A stretch of DNA of 64,000 nucleotides, taken from positions 20,348,552 through 20,412,551 of the forward strand of contig CM060183.1 of NCBI GenBank assembly GCA_030549335.1, in the 5' to 3' direction. The position numbers were made by a program, and so were the translations under genes. Each line of letters starts with the position of its first letter. The first letter of the stretch is position 1. Source of the DNA: Pontederia crassipes. Its lineage: Eukaryota > Streptophyta > Magnoliopsida > Commelinales > Pontederiaceae. Positions 33,926 to 46,229 of this stretch are shown piece by piece. A model generated the notes under the pieces. That model made no database searches. It saw only the letters and a list, made by a program, of their open reading frames with translations, and was not told the origin of the DNA.

Positions 33926-34050
33926 CGAAAACGGCGAAGGATATCGTCCGTCGGAAATAGTCCGTCGGTAAATCACATTTTTCTTATAGTGGGGGTCATT
34001 AATTGATATTACTGTGACTACTTATTAGGAAATCTAGGTCATTTTATTTA

Positions 34051-34307
34051 CACTACGTTTGGATGAACACTCGTCAAGAGGAAGGAAAGAGAACGAGGGG
34101 AAAGAAAATGAGAGAGAAGGGAAGAGAATTTTTACACTTTAATTTGGAGTTGAAATAAAATAGCACAAAAGAAGGGGAATGGAGAGAAAAAAATGGATTT
34201 TTCCTTCCATTCTCCTCCTTTAAAATTTTATTCAAACAAAAGGAAATTTTTTGTTCCCTTCCCCTTCCACACTTTACCCTCCATTCACCTCAATTCAAAA
34301 CACAGTC
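34051..34307. mobile_element. Tourist-like MITE (257 bp)
   Basis: Ends CACTACGTTTGGATGAA and (complement) GACTGTGTTTTGAATTG are imperfect inverted repeats. TTA flanks both ends (34048-34050, 34308-34310), the target of PIF/Harbinger MITEs. GA-rich left and CT-rich right halves can fold back. Confidence 0.6.
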
Positions 34308-34749
34308 TTAATAAAACAAAATTTAATGTCCAATTTTAAGAATTCCGACAGTTAATATTTAGGAGATTAATATTGAATTCCAATGATAGAAAATTAGAAA
34401 TCGCCGAGAAACAGTCAGCCATTAATGAAGAATTTTTTGGGGGATAATTAATGATGATATTTAAAATGAATTTTTATTTCCTGATAAACCTTGGCGTCTG
34501 CTTTTATGGCAATAAGGTAAATAGCCAATGCTATCTTTGTGTACCTTTTTTGCTTGGCAGTAGAAGAGCATTAAAGTAAGGCTAAAAAAAGAGGAGAACC
34601 AGATTAAATTAGATAAAATATATCACATTTGAGAGAGAATCATTTTTCTTCTAAATTATTAAGCGATTCTGAGAGAAAGTAGCACCATTATAACACCTTA
34701 CCCCACAAAGAACAGAGGAAAAAAAAAATCAAAACCATCATCATTTTGA

Positions 34750-34790
34750 AGCTCCTCTTCTTCTTCTTCTTCTTCTTCTTCTTTTCCTTT
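34750..34790 (+). repeat. (CTT)n microsatellite in the TBL leader
   Basis: A pure CTT repeat of about nine units lies 400 bp before the TBL start codon. Pyrimidine triplet repeats are common in plant 5' UTRs. Confidence 0.85.
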
Positions 34791-35184
34791 CACTTCATCA
34801 GCAATTTAGAAGCTTTCATGAATTCTCTGCCAATCTTCTTCCTTCACCCTGTCTGCTTTCGTGATCTGTGAAGGAGATTTGGATATGCATGAAAGTCTTC
34901 AGGCTTGAAATTTCAGTCCCCGTTCGGCTTGACAGTTTGGTTTGGAGGTATTTCGAATCAAAGGCGTTAATATGTTCATGTTCCATATACTGCTGCACCG
35001 GGATCATGAACTGGACCTGCTGATGGAGTTTCATAACAGGAAAAGTTTGATGCATAGAAGGATCAGCCATGCAATCTTTGCAGTGCAGCAGATCTCATGA
35101 CTAGAATTGGTTTTGGCTATATATCCTTGCGTTAAATTGGCAGGTTCCTCTGATCGCGTGTCATTTGACGCTTCTGATTCCGCC

Positions 35185-36949
35185 ATGGACAGCAGTGCCT
35201 TCAAGCTTCTCCGTCAGACGCAGCATCAGTTGCAGAACATTCCCAAGCTGCTCTTGCTGCCGACAATATTCTTCGTCGTCGCCATGGTCGTCTTCCCTGA
35301 TCAGCCTTCTCTCAATCCGCTCAACATCATGTTTTACAATTCCTACCATGCAAATTCCTCCACGAACGCTACTTCGTCTGAGGCCACAGAAAGCAATAGT
35401 TCTGCTCCGAGTCCTTCTCCTCCAACCAGAGAAAGCATCGCAGATAGTTATTGCTCAAATTTTTCTTCCAACCCTTCCTCACGTTGCTCCGTGGAAGACG
35501 ACTTCGTCCCTGATACCCCGTCGACAAAGAATGATCCGACTAGTAAGAATGACTCCACTCCTTCCTCCAACCCTTCAAAGAATGATCATCCAATGGATGC
35601 GCCTGCGACAAATGACAGTAGGAACTACTCGAAATCCTCTTCGAACTCTCCTTCGATTCCTACTACTGTTAACAGTACGCCTACGCGTTTAAATCCTTCT
35701 CCGAAACCTTCGCCCACTGGTCGTTCTTCTTCCACCCCTAATGCCTCTGCAGCCGCGGCGGCAACAAAAAACAGAAGTACAACAATTACAGTCCGGGACT
35801 CGATCAAAACCTGCGACCTGTTTAAGGGGAACTGGATTCCTGATCCTGAGGCCCCCTACTACACGAACTTGACCTGCTTCATGATTCAGGAGCACCAGAA
35901 CTGCATGAAGTTTGGGAGGCCGGACACAGATTTCCTGAAGTGGAGGTGGAAGCCACAGGACTGCGAGATGACGCGATTCGACCCTCTCAGCTTCCTGGAG
36001 ACCGTAAGGGGGAAATCCATGGCGTTTGTTGGCGATTCCTTGGCCAGAAACCACATGCAGTCTCTGCTCTGCCTCTTGTCAAGGGTACGTGCGTACGCAT
36101 CTTTCTGACAGCATGCGACCAGATTACGTATGCGTACGCATCAAAACTTCCAGGTAGAACTTGACCAGCGCTTGATCTCTGCTTCATTCTCCTAATTCCC
36201 TGCAGGTAGAACTTCCAGAGGACGTGGATATGGGAGACATAGAGATCAAGCGCCTGTTCTACGCCAAGTACAACTTTACCATCACGATCTTTTGGTCCCC
36301 GTACTTGGTGAAGGCGAAGGAGCTGAAGAAGTTTGGCCTCTGGTACATCTACCTCGACGAGATCGACACCAAATGGGCGTCTCGCCTCGAGGAGTTCGAT
36401 TACCTGATCGTTTCCGGCGCGAACTGGTTCACCAGGCCGTCGCTGTACTTCACCGGCGGCGTCATACACGGGTGCAACTACTGCCAGGTGAGGAGGTACA
36501 CCATCAGGTCGCTGCACTACGCCAACAAGATGGTCTTCGAGACCGTGTTCAGGACCATCAACACGGCCGCCAAGTACAAGGGCCTGACCATCATGAGGAC
36601 CGTCTCGCCGTCGCACTTCGAGAACGGGCCGTGGAACCAGGGCGGCAACTGCAGGCGGACGCGGCCGTCCCGCCCGGGCGAGAGCAAATTCCAGGGGAGC
36701 GAGCAGGAGATGTACAAGGCGCAGCTGGACGTGTTCAAGGCCGCAAAGGCAGAGGGCAGGAAGAAAGGATTGGAGTTCAAGCTGATGGACATGACCAGCG
36801 CCATGCTGATGAGGCCGGACGGGCACCCCGACCGCTACGGCCACTGGCCGAACGAGTACGTAGCCATGCACAACGACTGCGTGCACTGGTGCTTGCCGGG
36901 ACCTGTGGATATGTGGAGCGAGTTGCTGCAGCAGATGATTAGACCGTAA
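35185..36949 (+). CDS. TBL: TRICHOME BIREFRINGENCE-LIKE polysaccharide O-acetyltransferase
   Basis: Exons 35185-36084 and 36206-36949 join to 547 residues. It is a Golgi type II membrane protein by family: a short cytosolic N-terminus, a membrane anchor at about residues 20-38 ([17 protein letters not shown]), then a Ser/Pro/Asn-rich stalk to about 205. The TBL domain starts [20 protein letters not shown]. The esterase motif GDS is at 283-285 ([10 protein letters not shown]) and the D524-x2-H527 motif is near the end (DCVHWCLPG). The catalytic Ser, Asp and His are all present. The family adds acetyl groups to wall xylan, mannan, xyloglucan or pectin; the substrate here is not decided by sequence, though the AXY4-like clade is a guess. 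ATG 35185 was chosen over the in-frame 35107 because the extra 26 residues lack family features and a 3' splice site-like TTGGCAG lies between them. Exon 2 is strikingly GC-rich. Confidence 0.93.
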
Positions 36950-37221
36950 GGAGCCACAGACACAGAGTAAGAATGCCGGTGCTTGTCATGGCTTCTAGCA
37001 AACCAGGTCTCCAAGAAAAGATACACAATTAGCTGCCAGATGAAACGTAAGAAATTTAAGTCCCTTAGATGTTTTCTTGATTATTTTATCTGTTTCATGG
37101 CAAATTTTGACGGAGAAATTATAGGAAGTACAGCTGCTTCAATTCATTCAAGTATCAAATCCGACTAATTGGATCATTTACATGAATAAGTTTGACATTT
37201 GAATGCTATTGGAATAGAAGA

Positions 37222-37227
37222 AATAAA
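37222..37227 (+). terminator. Possible poly(A) signal of TBL
   Basis: AATAAA lies 273 bases after the stop codon in T-rich sequence. Position and motif only. Confidence 0.35.
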
Positions 37228-40078
37228 CTCAGAATATAAGATATCAACATGAGATCCTTCATCCTTGCACCAAATAATTTCTTCTTATTTTACAAGATCA
37301 TCATAAAGTCATCTTAACTTCTTTTTCCCCTTCTTTCCATCTATCTTCTTTAAGGAGTCTCTCATGTGCACAAAACTGTAAGATTCTGTCACTAGATTTA
37401 TTGATGGGCCTTAGTAGACTCAATAATTTCATGCACTTCACTTCATGTGATACATAGAAATTAAATGCACCTAGAATGATATGGAGGTTAAAAATTTAAT
37501 TAGTTTAGTGAAAGTATCAGCATCTTAAGTTTAGACTTCACGTAAAGTAGGCATAATTGTTCATCATTATTGTTTTTATATATCTTTTTCCAACTCAAGA
37601 TGCTTTGTTTGGTTATATGGCACATGATTATTTGCACGACTGATTGATATTAATATCACATTATACAGTGGAGGTGTAACAAAGATGATGATGTTATGAA
37701 AAAGAAAATTGATCCTCTAAGCTAATTAAAAATTTGAACAAATGTTGTTAAACTCTCAAGTCAAAACGAATCAAATCAACATGAATTGTTAAATAACATA
37801 GATTTTGCATAAATAATAATTTAAATTTTTTTGTAGAATCTTATAAACTATACGTATTTATACAAATCTATACGTTTGCATATGATTATTTACTTTCTAA
37901 AATAAAAAATATTTATAAAATCTTAAAAATTTTATTCGATTGATGTATGCATTATTGAGAGTGAAATTAGTATCGTAATTGAAAATTTTGGTGCGATCAT
38001 TTTACTTTTTTGTTCTTTATAAGTTTTCTATCTTAATAAAAGTTAATTAGCATTTATTAATTGTAAATGATAGTACTTACTTTCACATTTGTTTCATATT
38101 AATAAAATATATTAGTTATTTGTGATTTATAAATCATAAATATGTGTTTGTAAGTTTGTATTAATTAGTTAAATAATTAAACTTATTTGGTACATGAACT
38201 CTATGACTTGATGATTCAATTAATACAAGTTATGAGACAAAAAATGAGTTTACGCAAACTTCACAATATTGATTTGAACTATATATATGTCTCTCTTGTT
38301 AAGCACTAGCTAAAAGAACACAAGACTATTGAACCAATAAAGATTGGCCCATTGGGTGCTTTGGAGCTGACGAATATCAATTACTGCTCTTTCTTCCACT
38401 TCAAATGATTTAGGTGTTAGTCACCTTGAATACCAACGAAGGAGTAAATTATTTTTTATTATTTAGCAAATTGATGAACTTCACATTTATTTTGGTAAAT
38501 TTATAATTTTAGCAATACTTTTTCAAATAGAAAAAGTTGTCCTAATCATGGTTCACAAACTCTCGAGTTTGAGGTTTAAACTCTTATGAGTTCATGAGTT
38601 TAGTCATGAAATCGAGTTAACTCGAAGTGGAATCAAACTTGATATTAAACTCTGGTGGACTCAGGTAGACTCGAGTAGATTCTAATAAACTCGTGTAAAT
38701 TCGGTCGAGTCTACGGGGAGAATCGTCGGACACAAAACTTAGGCATTTAACAAAGATTTGAGGTCAAAATTGAAATAAAAATAATATTGAACCTTCGTGA
38801 TCTAACAATTAATTAGAATACTTTATGTTTAATTTGTGTGACTAGTAGACTACTTTAGTAATTTGATGTATAATCTTTGAACACTTTATGTTTTAACGGA
38901 TTGCATTGATTTATAGAGTATATTTGTAGAGTGTGATGAATTGTTAAAAATGATGAATCCTTATGCAATTCATATATGAGAGTTAAAATATGACTAGAGA
39001 GCCTTGAAATTAACATACAGAAATTATTTTTCACAAATATTTTATAAACATATAATATGAAAAAATATATATAATAATGTACATAAATTCCACGAGTTTA
39101 CGTCTCGAGTTCATTGGACGTTAAACAAGTTTGAAAACATTAGCCCTAATTATCGCCACTTCATATCTTTTGATTAATTTGAAAAAAATATATTTACTTT
39201 ATTTTTTTATGAGCAACATTGAAAGCTCTCGAAACTAAAATAGTGAAATTGAAAATATTTAAATAATAAACTTTGGATTTAAATGTAACCATGTCAAAAC
39301 ATAAAAAACTTGGATTTGAAATTCCAAATGATATTTTGGACAAACAATTCCACCAAACTCATTTCTACTTTATGTTCTCATTTTAAACTTCAACTTATCC
39401 GAAAATCATCTCCAAATTTTAAAATTACAAACAAAAGGGAAGGAGGATATCAATCAATTCATATTCTTTGAGACCAAGGGTAAAATTAAGTAAATGATGA
39501 TATTATGCACAATAAGATTTTAAATAAACATGAATAATTCTAGTTCTAACAATAATGCACTTGAAACTTGTCAACAACACTATTTGATTCAAGTGTATAG
39601 TGATGAAAAATAGCATTACCCATCGTATGATCAACATTGTCCTAATGAATAAACCAATTCATAGTCTTACACTGATAATATACTCACCCAAGGAACTCCT
39701 AGTGAAGTGAATAAGATCTGGATTCCTCTTGCACTCATAATGTCCTTTATTTGAATATATCATGAACTCTACGACGACCAAGACATAACACAAAGAAAGG
39801 AGAACGAAAGAAAACATAAAAATCGGAAGACGAACATTATGGAATTGATCGAAATCCAACACCTCAGATAAATCTATTGACAAAGACGATGAGGATGAGA
39901 GGAGAGATGAGTGAGAGGATTTAGGAATAGAAAGCTACGTGCAGAAGGAGGTCAAAGTGGCACTCAAAATCGGCCTTACTTTTTGTTTGGCGCACACATT
40001 TTTTCTCCCCCCTAACAAAGAAAAGATTGGGGAGCTAATACTTACTAATTTTGTTAGCTAGTTTTGGACTTGGAATTA
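37228..40078. other. AT-rich intergenic region, no gene seen
   Basis: About 2.8 kb of AT-rich DNA with only short chance frames. A stretch at 38550-38720 repeats ACTCGAGT/AACTCGAGTT-like words. The 74-codon minus frame near 39660-39883 has no known likeness. Confidence 0.6.
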
Positions 40079-40687
40079 AGGGTTTGTTTGGATTGAAGTT
40101 TTTGAGGGGGTGGGTGGTATATGGAAGTATAAATTTTGTTTGGATAATAATTTTATATATTAGTTATGAGAGGTGGAATGAAGTAGCCTAAATTAACTTT
40201 ATATTACTTAATAATTTTAGACTAAACTAACTTTTCATCTTCCTTTTCTCTCTCCATCTCTCTTCTCTTCTCTCTCATCAATCTCTCATTTCTCTTGTAC
40301 TAATAAACATATTTTATGATGAAAATATTTTTTTATCTATTTTATTTTATCTATATTTATCAATCATTTTCAACTTTTTATATAAAAATAAATAATATAA
40401 TAAAAATAGTAAAAATATGTCAAACAAAAAATAAAAGAGAAAAATTAAGTAATAAAGCAATATGTGATAAATATTTAATAATCCTTAATCATTAGAAATA
40501 TTTTAAATATATAATGAAGAGTAAAAATAATTTTTAGATAAATAAAATCTTTGTTCCCTCACTTCACATTTTATATAATTTATTTGTCAAACAAATATTA
40601 AAGTAGGCGAAATTAACAGTCCAATAGGACTTTGCGAGATGGGAAAAAATAATTTCTTTGATTTTATGTTGTTCCCAAACAGGCCTG
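40079..40687. mobile_element. Tourist/Harbinger-like MITE (609 bp)
   Basis: Ends AGGGTTTGTTTGGATT and (complement) CAGGCCTGTTTGGGAA are inverted repeats with about 10 of 14 matches. TTA flanks both ends (40076-40078, 40688-40690). The interior is AT-rich and non-coding. It lies 300 bp upstream of the RBM25 start codon and could touch its promoter. Confidence 0.6.
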
Positions 40688-40991
40688 TTATTCCAAGTGG
40701 TACCGTGGGCTTATTGGGCCTTGATTTTAATTTGTTCCAAAACTAAATCGGATCGAGCACGCGCCGTCACGCGTGCTGTTCCTACGCCCTCGTCCTCTTG
40801 TTCTCTCTCCTGCCGATCTCATCACCGCCATACCTAAAAAAAGAACTCGACCGAGGGCTCTGTCGGCCAACGGCCCAATAAAACCCCTCGAGCTCGATCA
40901 TCGCCGGTGCCGTCCCCCGAATCCGATCGCCGGAGGTCATCGCCGTTCTTCTCCTTCCTTCCCTCGGCGGAGCTCTCGAGGACTCGCTCCT

Positions 40992-43900
40992 ATGGCGGTC
41001 GTCGCCCCTTCCTCGTCCTCCCCCACCGCTAGAAACCTGGATCCCGACAAGTCCGACGCTGGCAATCCCTCTCCCGAGACGCTCCAGGAAGCTGCCTCCA
41101 ACTCTGCTCCGGACTTGGCATCAGCAGCCGTAGATGCCCCTCCGGCCCCCTCCAACCCTAACCCTAATCCTGTCCTTCAGATAAACCCTGCCCCTGTCGT
41201 CACCCCGCCTCCTCCTCCCGCCGCTCCGTCGTTCCGGCCGCTGGGAGCCCCTCCAGTTCCGCAGTACTCCTCAATCCCGAATCCTGGCTTCCAGGGAGTG
41301 ATCCAGCCGCCTGGGGTGTCGGCTGCGCCAGTCCCTATGATGCCTCCCGGAGGGGTGTACAGGGCGGCCGGTCCCGGGCAGCCTATGGGTGCCGTTCCGA
41401 TGGCTTACGGGCAGGTTCCCAATGGATATCCACCCAATCCGATGGCTCCACCTCAGGGGCCGATGGGCATGATGCCTCCTCCAGGTGGGACTTCTACATC
41501 GATCATTGTTTGTTCCCTCATTTGATTTTGGTTGTTTATGGCTTAATTTGTGCGTTTTTCTTTTCATATTATAAGTTAAGGTTCTTCCTTTTATTACAAT
41601 TCTTGTTCGGTTTGTTGAAACTTCTGACGTAAACGGTAATAGAAGTATAGCTAGCATGGACGTTTCACTAATTTAGGTTGATGCCAAAGTTGTAAGCTTG
41701 CTTAGTCAGAATGCGACCAGTGGAGACAAAAAAATGTTATTTAAGACAAAAAAGAAGAGAGAGAATTAGTGTGTTTGTTTTTCTGGTGTTGTGGTAACAC
41801 AATTTAGCTTAGCTGCTGGTGGGTTATTGAGATTGGGTCTGAGGAGGAATATAACATTGAGAGAAGAAGAAAAGGGATGCATTTGATGTGATGAATGGCA
41901 TTTTGTCCTACAGCGGCGTCCTATGGGTCATGGTGAAAAAATCGGCTGGCTTCTTCACCTAGTGCTTAAAAGACTACTACTATGCATTGGTATGCGTAAA
42001 ATTTCAGTCATGTTGAATTTTTCGTACAAATTGGTTTGTACTTTGAGGTGCTCATCAAATTGAATTCACAAAGCCTAAAAGGTTTTGGGTAGTTATTGTA
42101 CTCCTACAATTTGCTGTCCATTTATTAGATGTAATGTTGTTTCCTCCTTTCTGGATTTCATGGGTACTTAAATCTTTCAACAGTGGATCATTTTGTCATG
42201 TGAGTGGTCGATGCGTAATGTCACGAGGTACAATGATCTTTGTTTATGTATTTTATTTCTCTTGCTATTTCCCTTGCATACAATTAAGTGATTATTTTTT
42301 CTTAATTAAGAATTTTAATCATAGTGATACACCATAGTGCTGTCAATCTGACTAAAGCATACTCATGTCCTGAGCTCTGGAAAAATCAAGATGTTCAATA
42401 TCCCCTCTTAGTTCTTGGGGTTAGTTTTGGAGATTGTATGCAAGAATGTAGATAAGGTAAGCAAAATTTCATATATTTATGGTTTGGATCAAACAGATTC
42501 TATTTGTGTGCATGTTCCCCCAGGTTTCAGTTTCAGCTGGTGGTAGTTGCTACCTCTGTGGTGCGCATCTCTTGTGTGCTTTATTGTTGTGGTAAAATTG
42601 TTTTGTTTATTTTACATTTTTTACCATTAAATCTGTAGAAAATGCCATGAACAAACAGTGTACTTTGTCTTTCACATTTGGGAACTTTGTCTGATATGTT
42701 TGCATAGCTATTTTTAATGTTTCTCCAGGAATGCCCCGTTATCCTTATCCTGCAATGATCCGTCCTGGATTTCCTCCGCGCACAATTCCACCTATTGGTA
42801 TGATGCCCCAAGTTTCAAGGCCTTTGATTCCTGGTGTTCGTGGAGTTCCACCTGCCCCTCTTGTTATCAGACCGATTGGTCCTGTTGTTCCGCCAGCTGA
42901 GAAGCCACAAACAACTGTTTATGTTGGCAAGATTGTTCCCACTGTGGATAATGATTTTCTCCTTTCTATCCTTAAGGTGTGTTTCTACTTTACTATGCAT
43001 CTCTTGGATCAATTACAAAGGTGTGTTTTCTATCCAAATTCGTGGACAAATGATGATTTCTTCCTGACTTTCTATTTATTTGGTCTGAGCACATAGCTTT
43101 GTGGGCCTGTAAAGAGCTGGAAACGTGCTCAGGATCCTTCTGATGGTACTCCTAAAGGATTTGGCTTTTGTGAATTTGAGTCTGCGGATGGAGTTCTTCG
43201 ATCATTGCGCTTGCTGAGTAAATTGAGCATCGATGGGCAAGAGCTGGTGGTATGATTTTTGTCGTATATGTTCCTTTTCAAAAATAAAATATTGCAATCC
43301 TGAGCTAAATTATTGTGATTAAGTTGTCAGTTTATTGATGAAAATCAAGGAATCATTCTCCACCACTATGTTTTTGTGAAGCACTTTCCACAACTTTGTT
43401 TATCGGTGACACATATTCTTAAGCTTTTTTCCTCATGAGACAATACAGATACTCTTTCTCCTTATTGTTTCTATGTTGTTGACATGCAGATTTAGTTGGT
43501 GTCTTCCTAGTTTCTGATTGTATCTGACTGTATTAGGGCCTTAATATGGACCTCATTATTCATTACTTTTACAATTAAGTTGAATTTGCGCTTCACTTGG
43601 TTTTTGTTGTTGGATAAACTTAAGTTTCTATGATGTGATGTCTAAGTGCAAGCGAAGTACCATATGTTGAAGCTTTATTTGTCAGTAACATTTGTTTTTT
43701 ACTCGTTAAATTTAACATGGTACACTGTGTACAATATTAATTAATTTAACCCTGTCCATGTTTGTATGACTTGCATTTTACCCACATTATCAAGTTTGTT
43801 AATGTGATTTCATTCTTCAGTTAAACATAAATCAAGCCACTAGGGAATATCTGCATCGATGTGTTGAAAAGAAAACTGAGGCGGAAAAGCTCAAGGAAGC

Positions 43901-46138
43901 AGAATCTGGAGGCACTGACAAAGAGAATGGAAGTACTGCAGATGATGAACCTAAAAAGGCAGATGCAGAAGAAGGTAAGAAAGATTCAGAAGAATCTGGG
44001 GATAAACAAAACCAAGAGAATAGCGAGAGGTTTGGCATTGTCACAGAGGAAGATCGTGAGGCTGATAAGGTTGCTTTAGAGAAGCTCACAGTCATGATTG
44101 AAGATAGAATAAAGAATAAACCTTTGCCGCCTCCTCCACCTGTACCAGCACCTGCTGACGCCCCTGTTAAGTCCAACTCTGAAGTACCTTTGAGGTCCAG
44201 AGATGGTGACTCAGATGTGGACATCACAAAAAATGGTGAGTTGACAATTTTAGTTCTGCTGAATTTTGCGATCATCATGTTTTCTTCTTAACAATATAGT
44301 TTCCCAAACATTCATTGGTGTTGCAGAAGATAAAATCAGTGATGAAACCAGCAGTGAGAATAAAGCAGCAACTGAAAATGATAAGCCAGAAACCAGCTCA
44401 CCTGACAGAGGTAGGAGGCATGATAGCAGAAATAAGGAAAGAGATAGAGAGCGTGATTTGAAAAGGGAGAAAGAGAGAGAACTTGAGAAAGCTGAAAGGG
44501 AGAGAGAACGGGAGAGACTTAGGAGGGAGAGGGATAGGGAGTTGAAACTAAAGGAGGCTGAACGGTTTTTTAAGGACCGTTTGAAGGATTGGGAAAGTAG
44601 AGAAAGGGAGAAAGAACAACAAAGGAAACTTGAGAAAGAAAGGGAGAAGGAAAGAGAGAGGGAACGGCGGAAAGAGATATTAAGACAAGAAGATGAAATG
44701 GATGATGATGATTCAAGGAGAAGAAGGCGGAGGAGTGATATGATTGAGGACAAGAGGAGAAAAAGAAAACGCGAGAAGGAAGATGATCTGGATGACAGAT
44801 TAAAAGAAGAGGAAGAAATCTCTGATGCTAAGAGGAGGGCAGTAGAGGCTCAGTCAATTAAAGATGAACAAAAATCTCCAATCCATGTTTCTGTTGAGAT
44901 AGAAAAATGTGTTTCACAAGAAGCAGTTGGTTACATGGAAGATGTACAAGCAGTTGCAGTTCATGATCACAAGATTGCATCCACTAATGTTGACAGCATT
45001 GGTAAGCTATCCAGTACTTTTATTTAAATATACTTGTATCTATTCATGCTCTTGAGATATACATGGTTAAATTTTCCCTTCCCACAGGAGATGAAAATTG
45101 CAGAAAGAACAGCGGCAGTGATGAAATTATGCTTACCACTTCTGATACAAAGCAGAACAATACTGCTCCAGCTCGAAAACTTGGATTCGGACTAATAGGA
45201 TCAGGGAAACGTACGGCTGTTCCTTCAGTCTTCCATGATGAAGATGATGAAAATGTGGATGAGAAAAAAATGAGACCTTTGGTGCCAATTGATTATTCTA
45301 CAGAGGAACTGCAGGCTGTCCAATCAAATTCAACTGGGGCACAAGCAAATTTGGTAGCAGCTGCTGAATTCGCCAAACATATATCTGGTGTTAACACAAG
45401 AGAAGAGAAATTTGAGGCAGAGAAAGAAAGAAATAGGCATTCTGGTGAGAGATCCAGTCTGAGAGAACGAAATCGAAATGATGGTGATAATGGCCACAGA
45501 GATGATATTCGGGAGAAGATTCACAAAAGCTCGAACCGGGAGAAAGATCAAGATGATAAGCCAAAAACAGAAAATAGGAAGCTTTTAGATGCCAAGCAGT
45601 TGATAGACATGATTCCAAAGACCAAGGAGGAACTCTTTATCTACGAGATCAATTGGGAGGTTTATGACAAGGTGAGGAAGATTTATTTGATAATCATTTG
45701 CTAGGGCCTTCTAATCCATGCCCCACATTCCTAAATTCTTAATATGACAATAAATTCAAATTGCTCTTCATTTCTTTGTATATGATTTGTGAATAGTTAT
45801 CTGTGCGACTTTTCTGGTGGTATATAACACATTTCTGCTAGTCCAGGTGACTTTAAATTTTATTAATTTTGTGACACTGTATGCAGCACAAGCTGCATGA
45901 GAGGATGAAACCATGGATTTCAAAGAAGATAACTGAATTTCTCGGGGAGGAGGAAGAAACATTGGTCGAGTATATTGTTTCATCCACCAAGGAACATGTG
46001 CCTGCTTCCCAAATGTTAGAAATTCTTCAGGCCATCTTTGAGGATGAGGCGGAAATGTTCGTCCTCAAAATGTGGCGGATGCTGATTTTTGAAATAAAGA
46101 AAGTGGAGAGTGGGCTGTCTGGGAAATCGAAGCCCTGA
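40992..46138 (+). CDS. RBM25: RBM25-like splicing factor (RRM and PWI)
   Basis: Exons are 40992-41484, 42729-42976, 43097-43249, 43821-44235, 44327-45001, 45088-45671 and 45887-46138, joining to 2820 bases (939 aa) with consistent phases. The N-terminus to about 220 is Pro/Gly/Met-rich (FRPLGAPPVPQYS, MGMMPPPG). An RRM spans about 225-298 (TVYVGKIVP as RNP2; KGFGFCEFE as RNP1). An acidic linker follows, then a long RE/RD/ERER charged helix in exon 5. The C-terminal PWI domain is at about 840-925 (KPWISKKITEFLG, VEYIVSS, FVLKMWRMLIFEIKK). RBM25 proteins join spliceosomal RNPs and affect splice-site choice; plant RBM25 acts in ABA responses. ATG 40992 was preferred to the in-frame 40773 because it has the family-like start, and the upstream part is probably leader. 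Confidence 0.95.
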
Positions 46139-46223
46139 TTTTGTGCTTTCCTTCCACCTCAATCTCAATCTTGATTTCCAGTGATGGTTTATGATTTCAT
46201 GTGTAACAGTGATAGCCAGGAAC

Positions 46224-46229
46224 AATAAA
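46224..46229 (+). terminator. Poly(A) signal of RBM25
   Basis: AATAAA lies 86 bases after the stop codon and is followed by T/GT-rich sequence. A likely cleavage signal. Confidence 0.55.

Larger units (their letters stand above)
23377..33991. mobile_element. Candidate Pack-CACTA element (10.6 kb) enclosing gene pieces
   Basis: The left end CACTACAAGAATTTT matches the plant CACTA/En-Spm terminus. The right end, reverse-complemented, is CACTATAAGAAAAATG. Each is bordered by GGG (23374-23376 and 33992-33994), the 3-bp target duplication expected of this superfamily. CCGACGG-type subterminal words occur near both ends (23455-23510 and 33945-33968). Between them, all on the minus strand, lie a subtilase exon, an IAA-amido hydrolase exon, the TBC gene, an orphan exon and a GC-rich first-exon-like block. 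No CACTA transposase is visible. The pairing of the two ends is inferred, since a GGG match has a 1 in 64 chance. Confidence 0.5.

Noticed and set aside
35107-35184. Upstream in-frame start for TBL
   Set aside because: The extra residues are unlike the family and a TTGGCAG acceptor-like site lies within, so this is more likely leader sequence with an intron.
35987-36886. 299-codon open frame antisense to TBL exon 2
   Set aside because: It mirrors the GC-rich coding strand of a clear TBL gene, has no domain, and its length is explained by the few stops in GC-rich DNA.
43832-44753. Ser/Leu-rich minus frames opposite RBM25 exons 4 and 5
   Set aside because: They are the complement of the Glu/Arg-rich coding strand and not separate genes.
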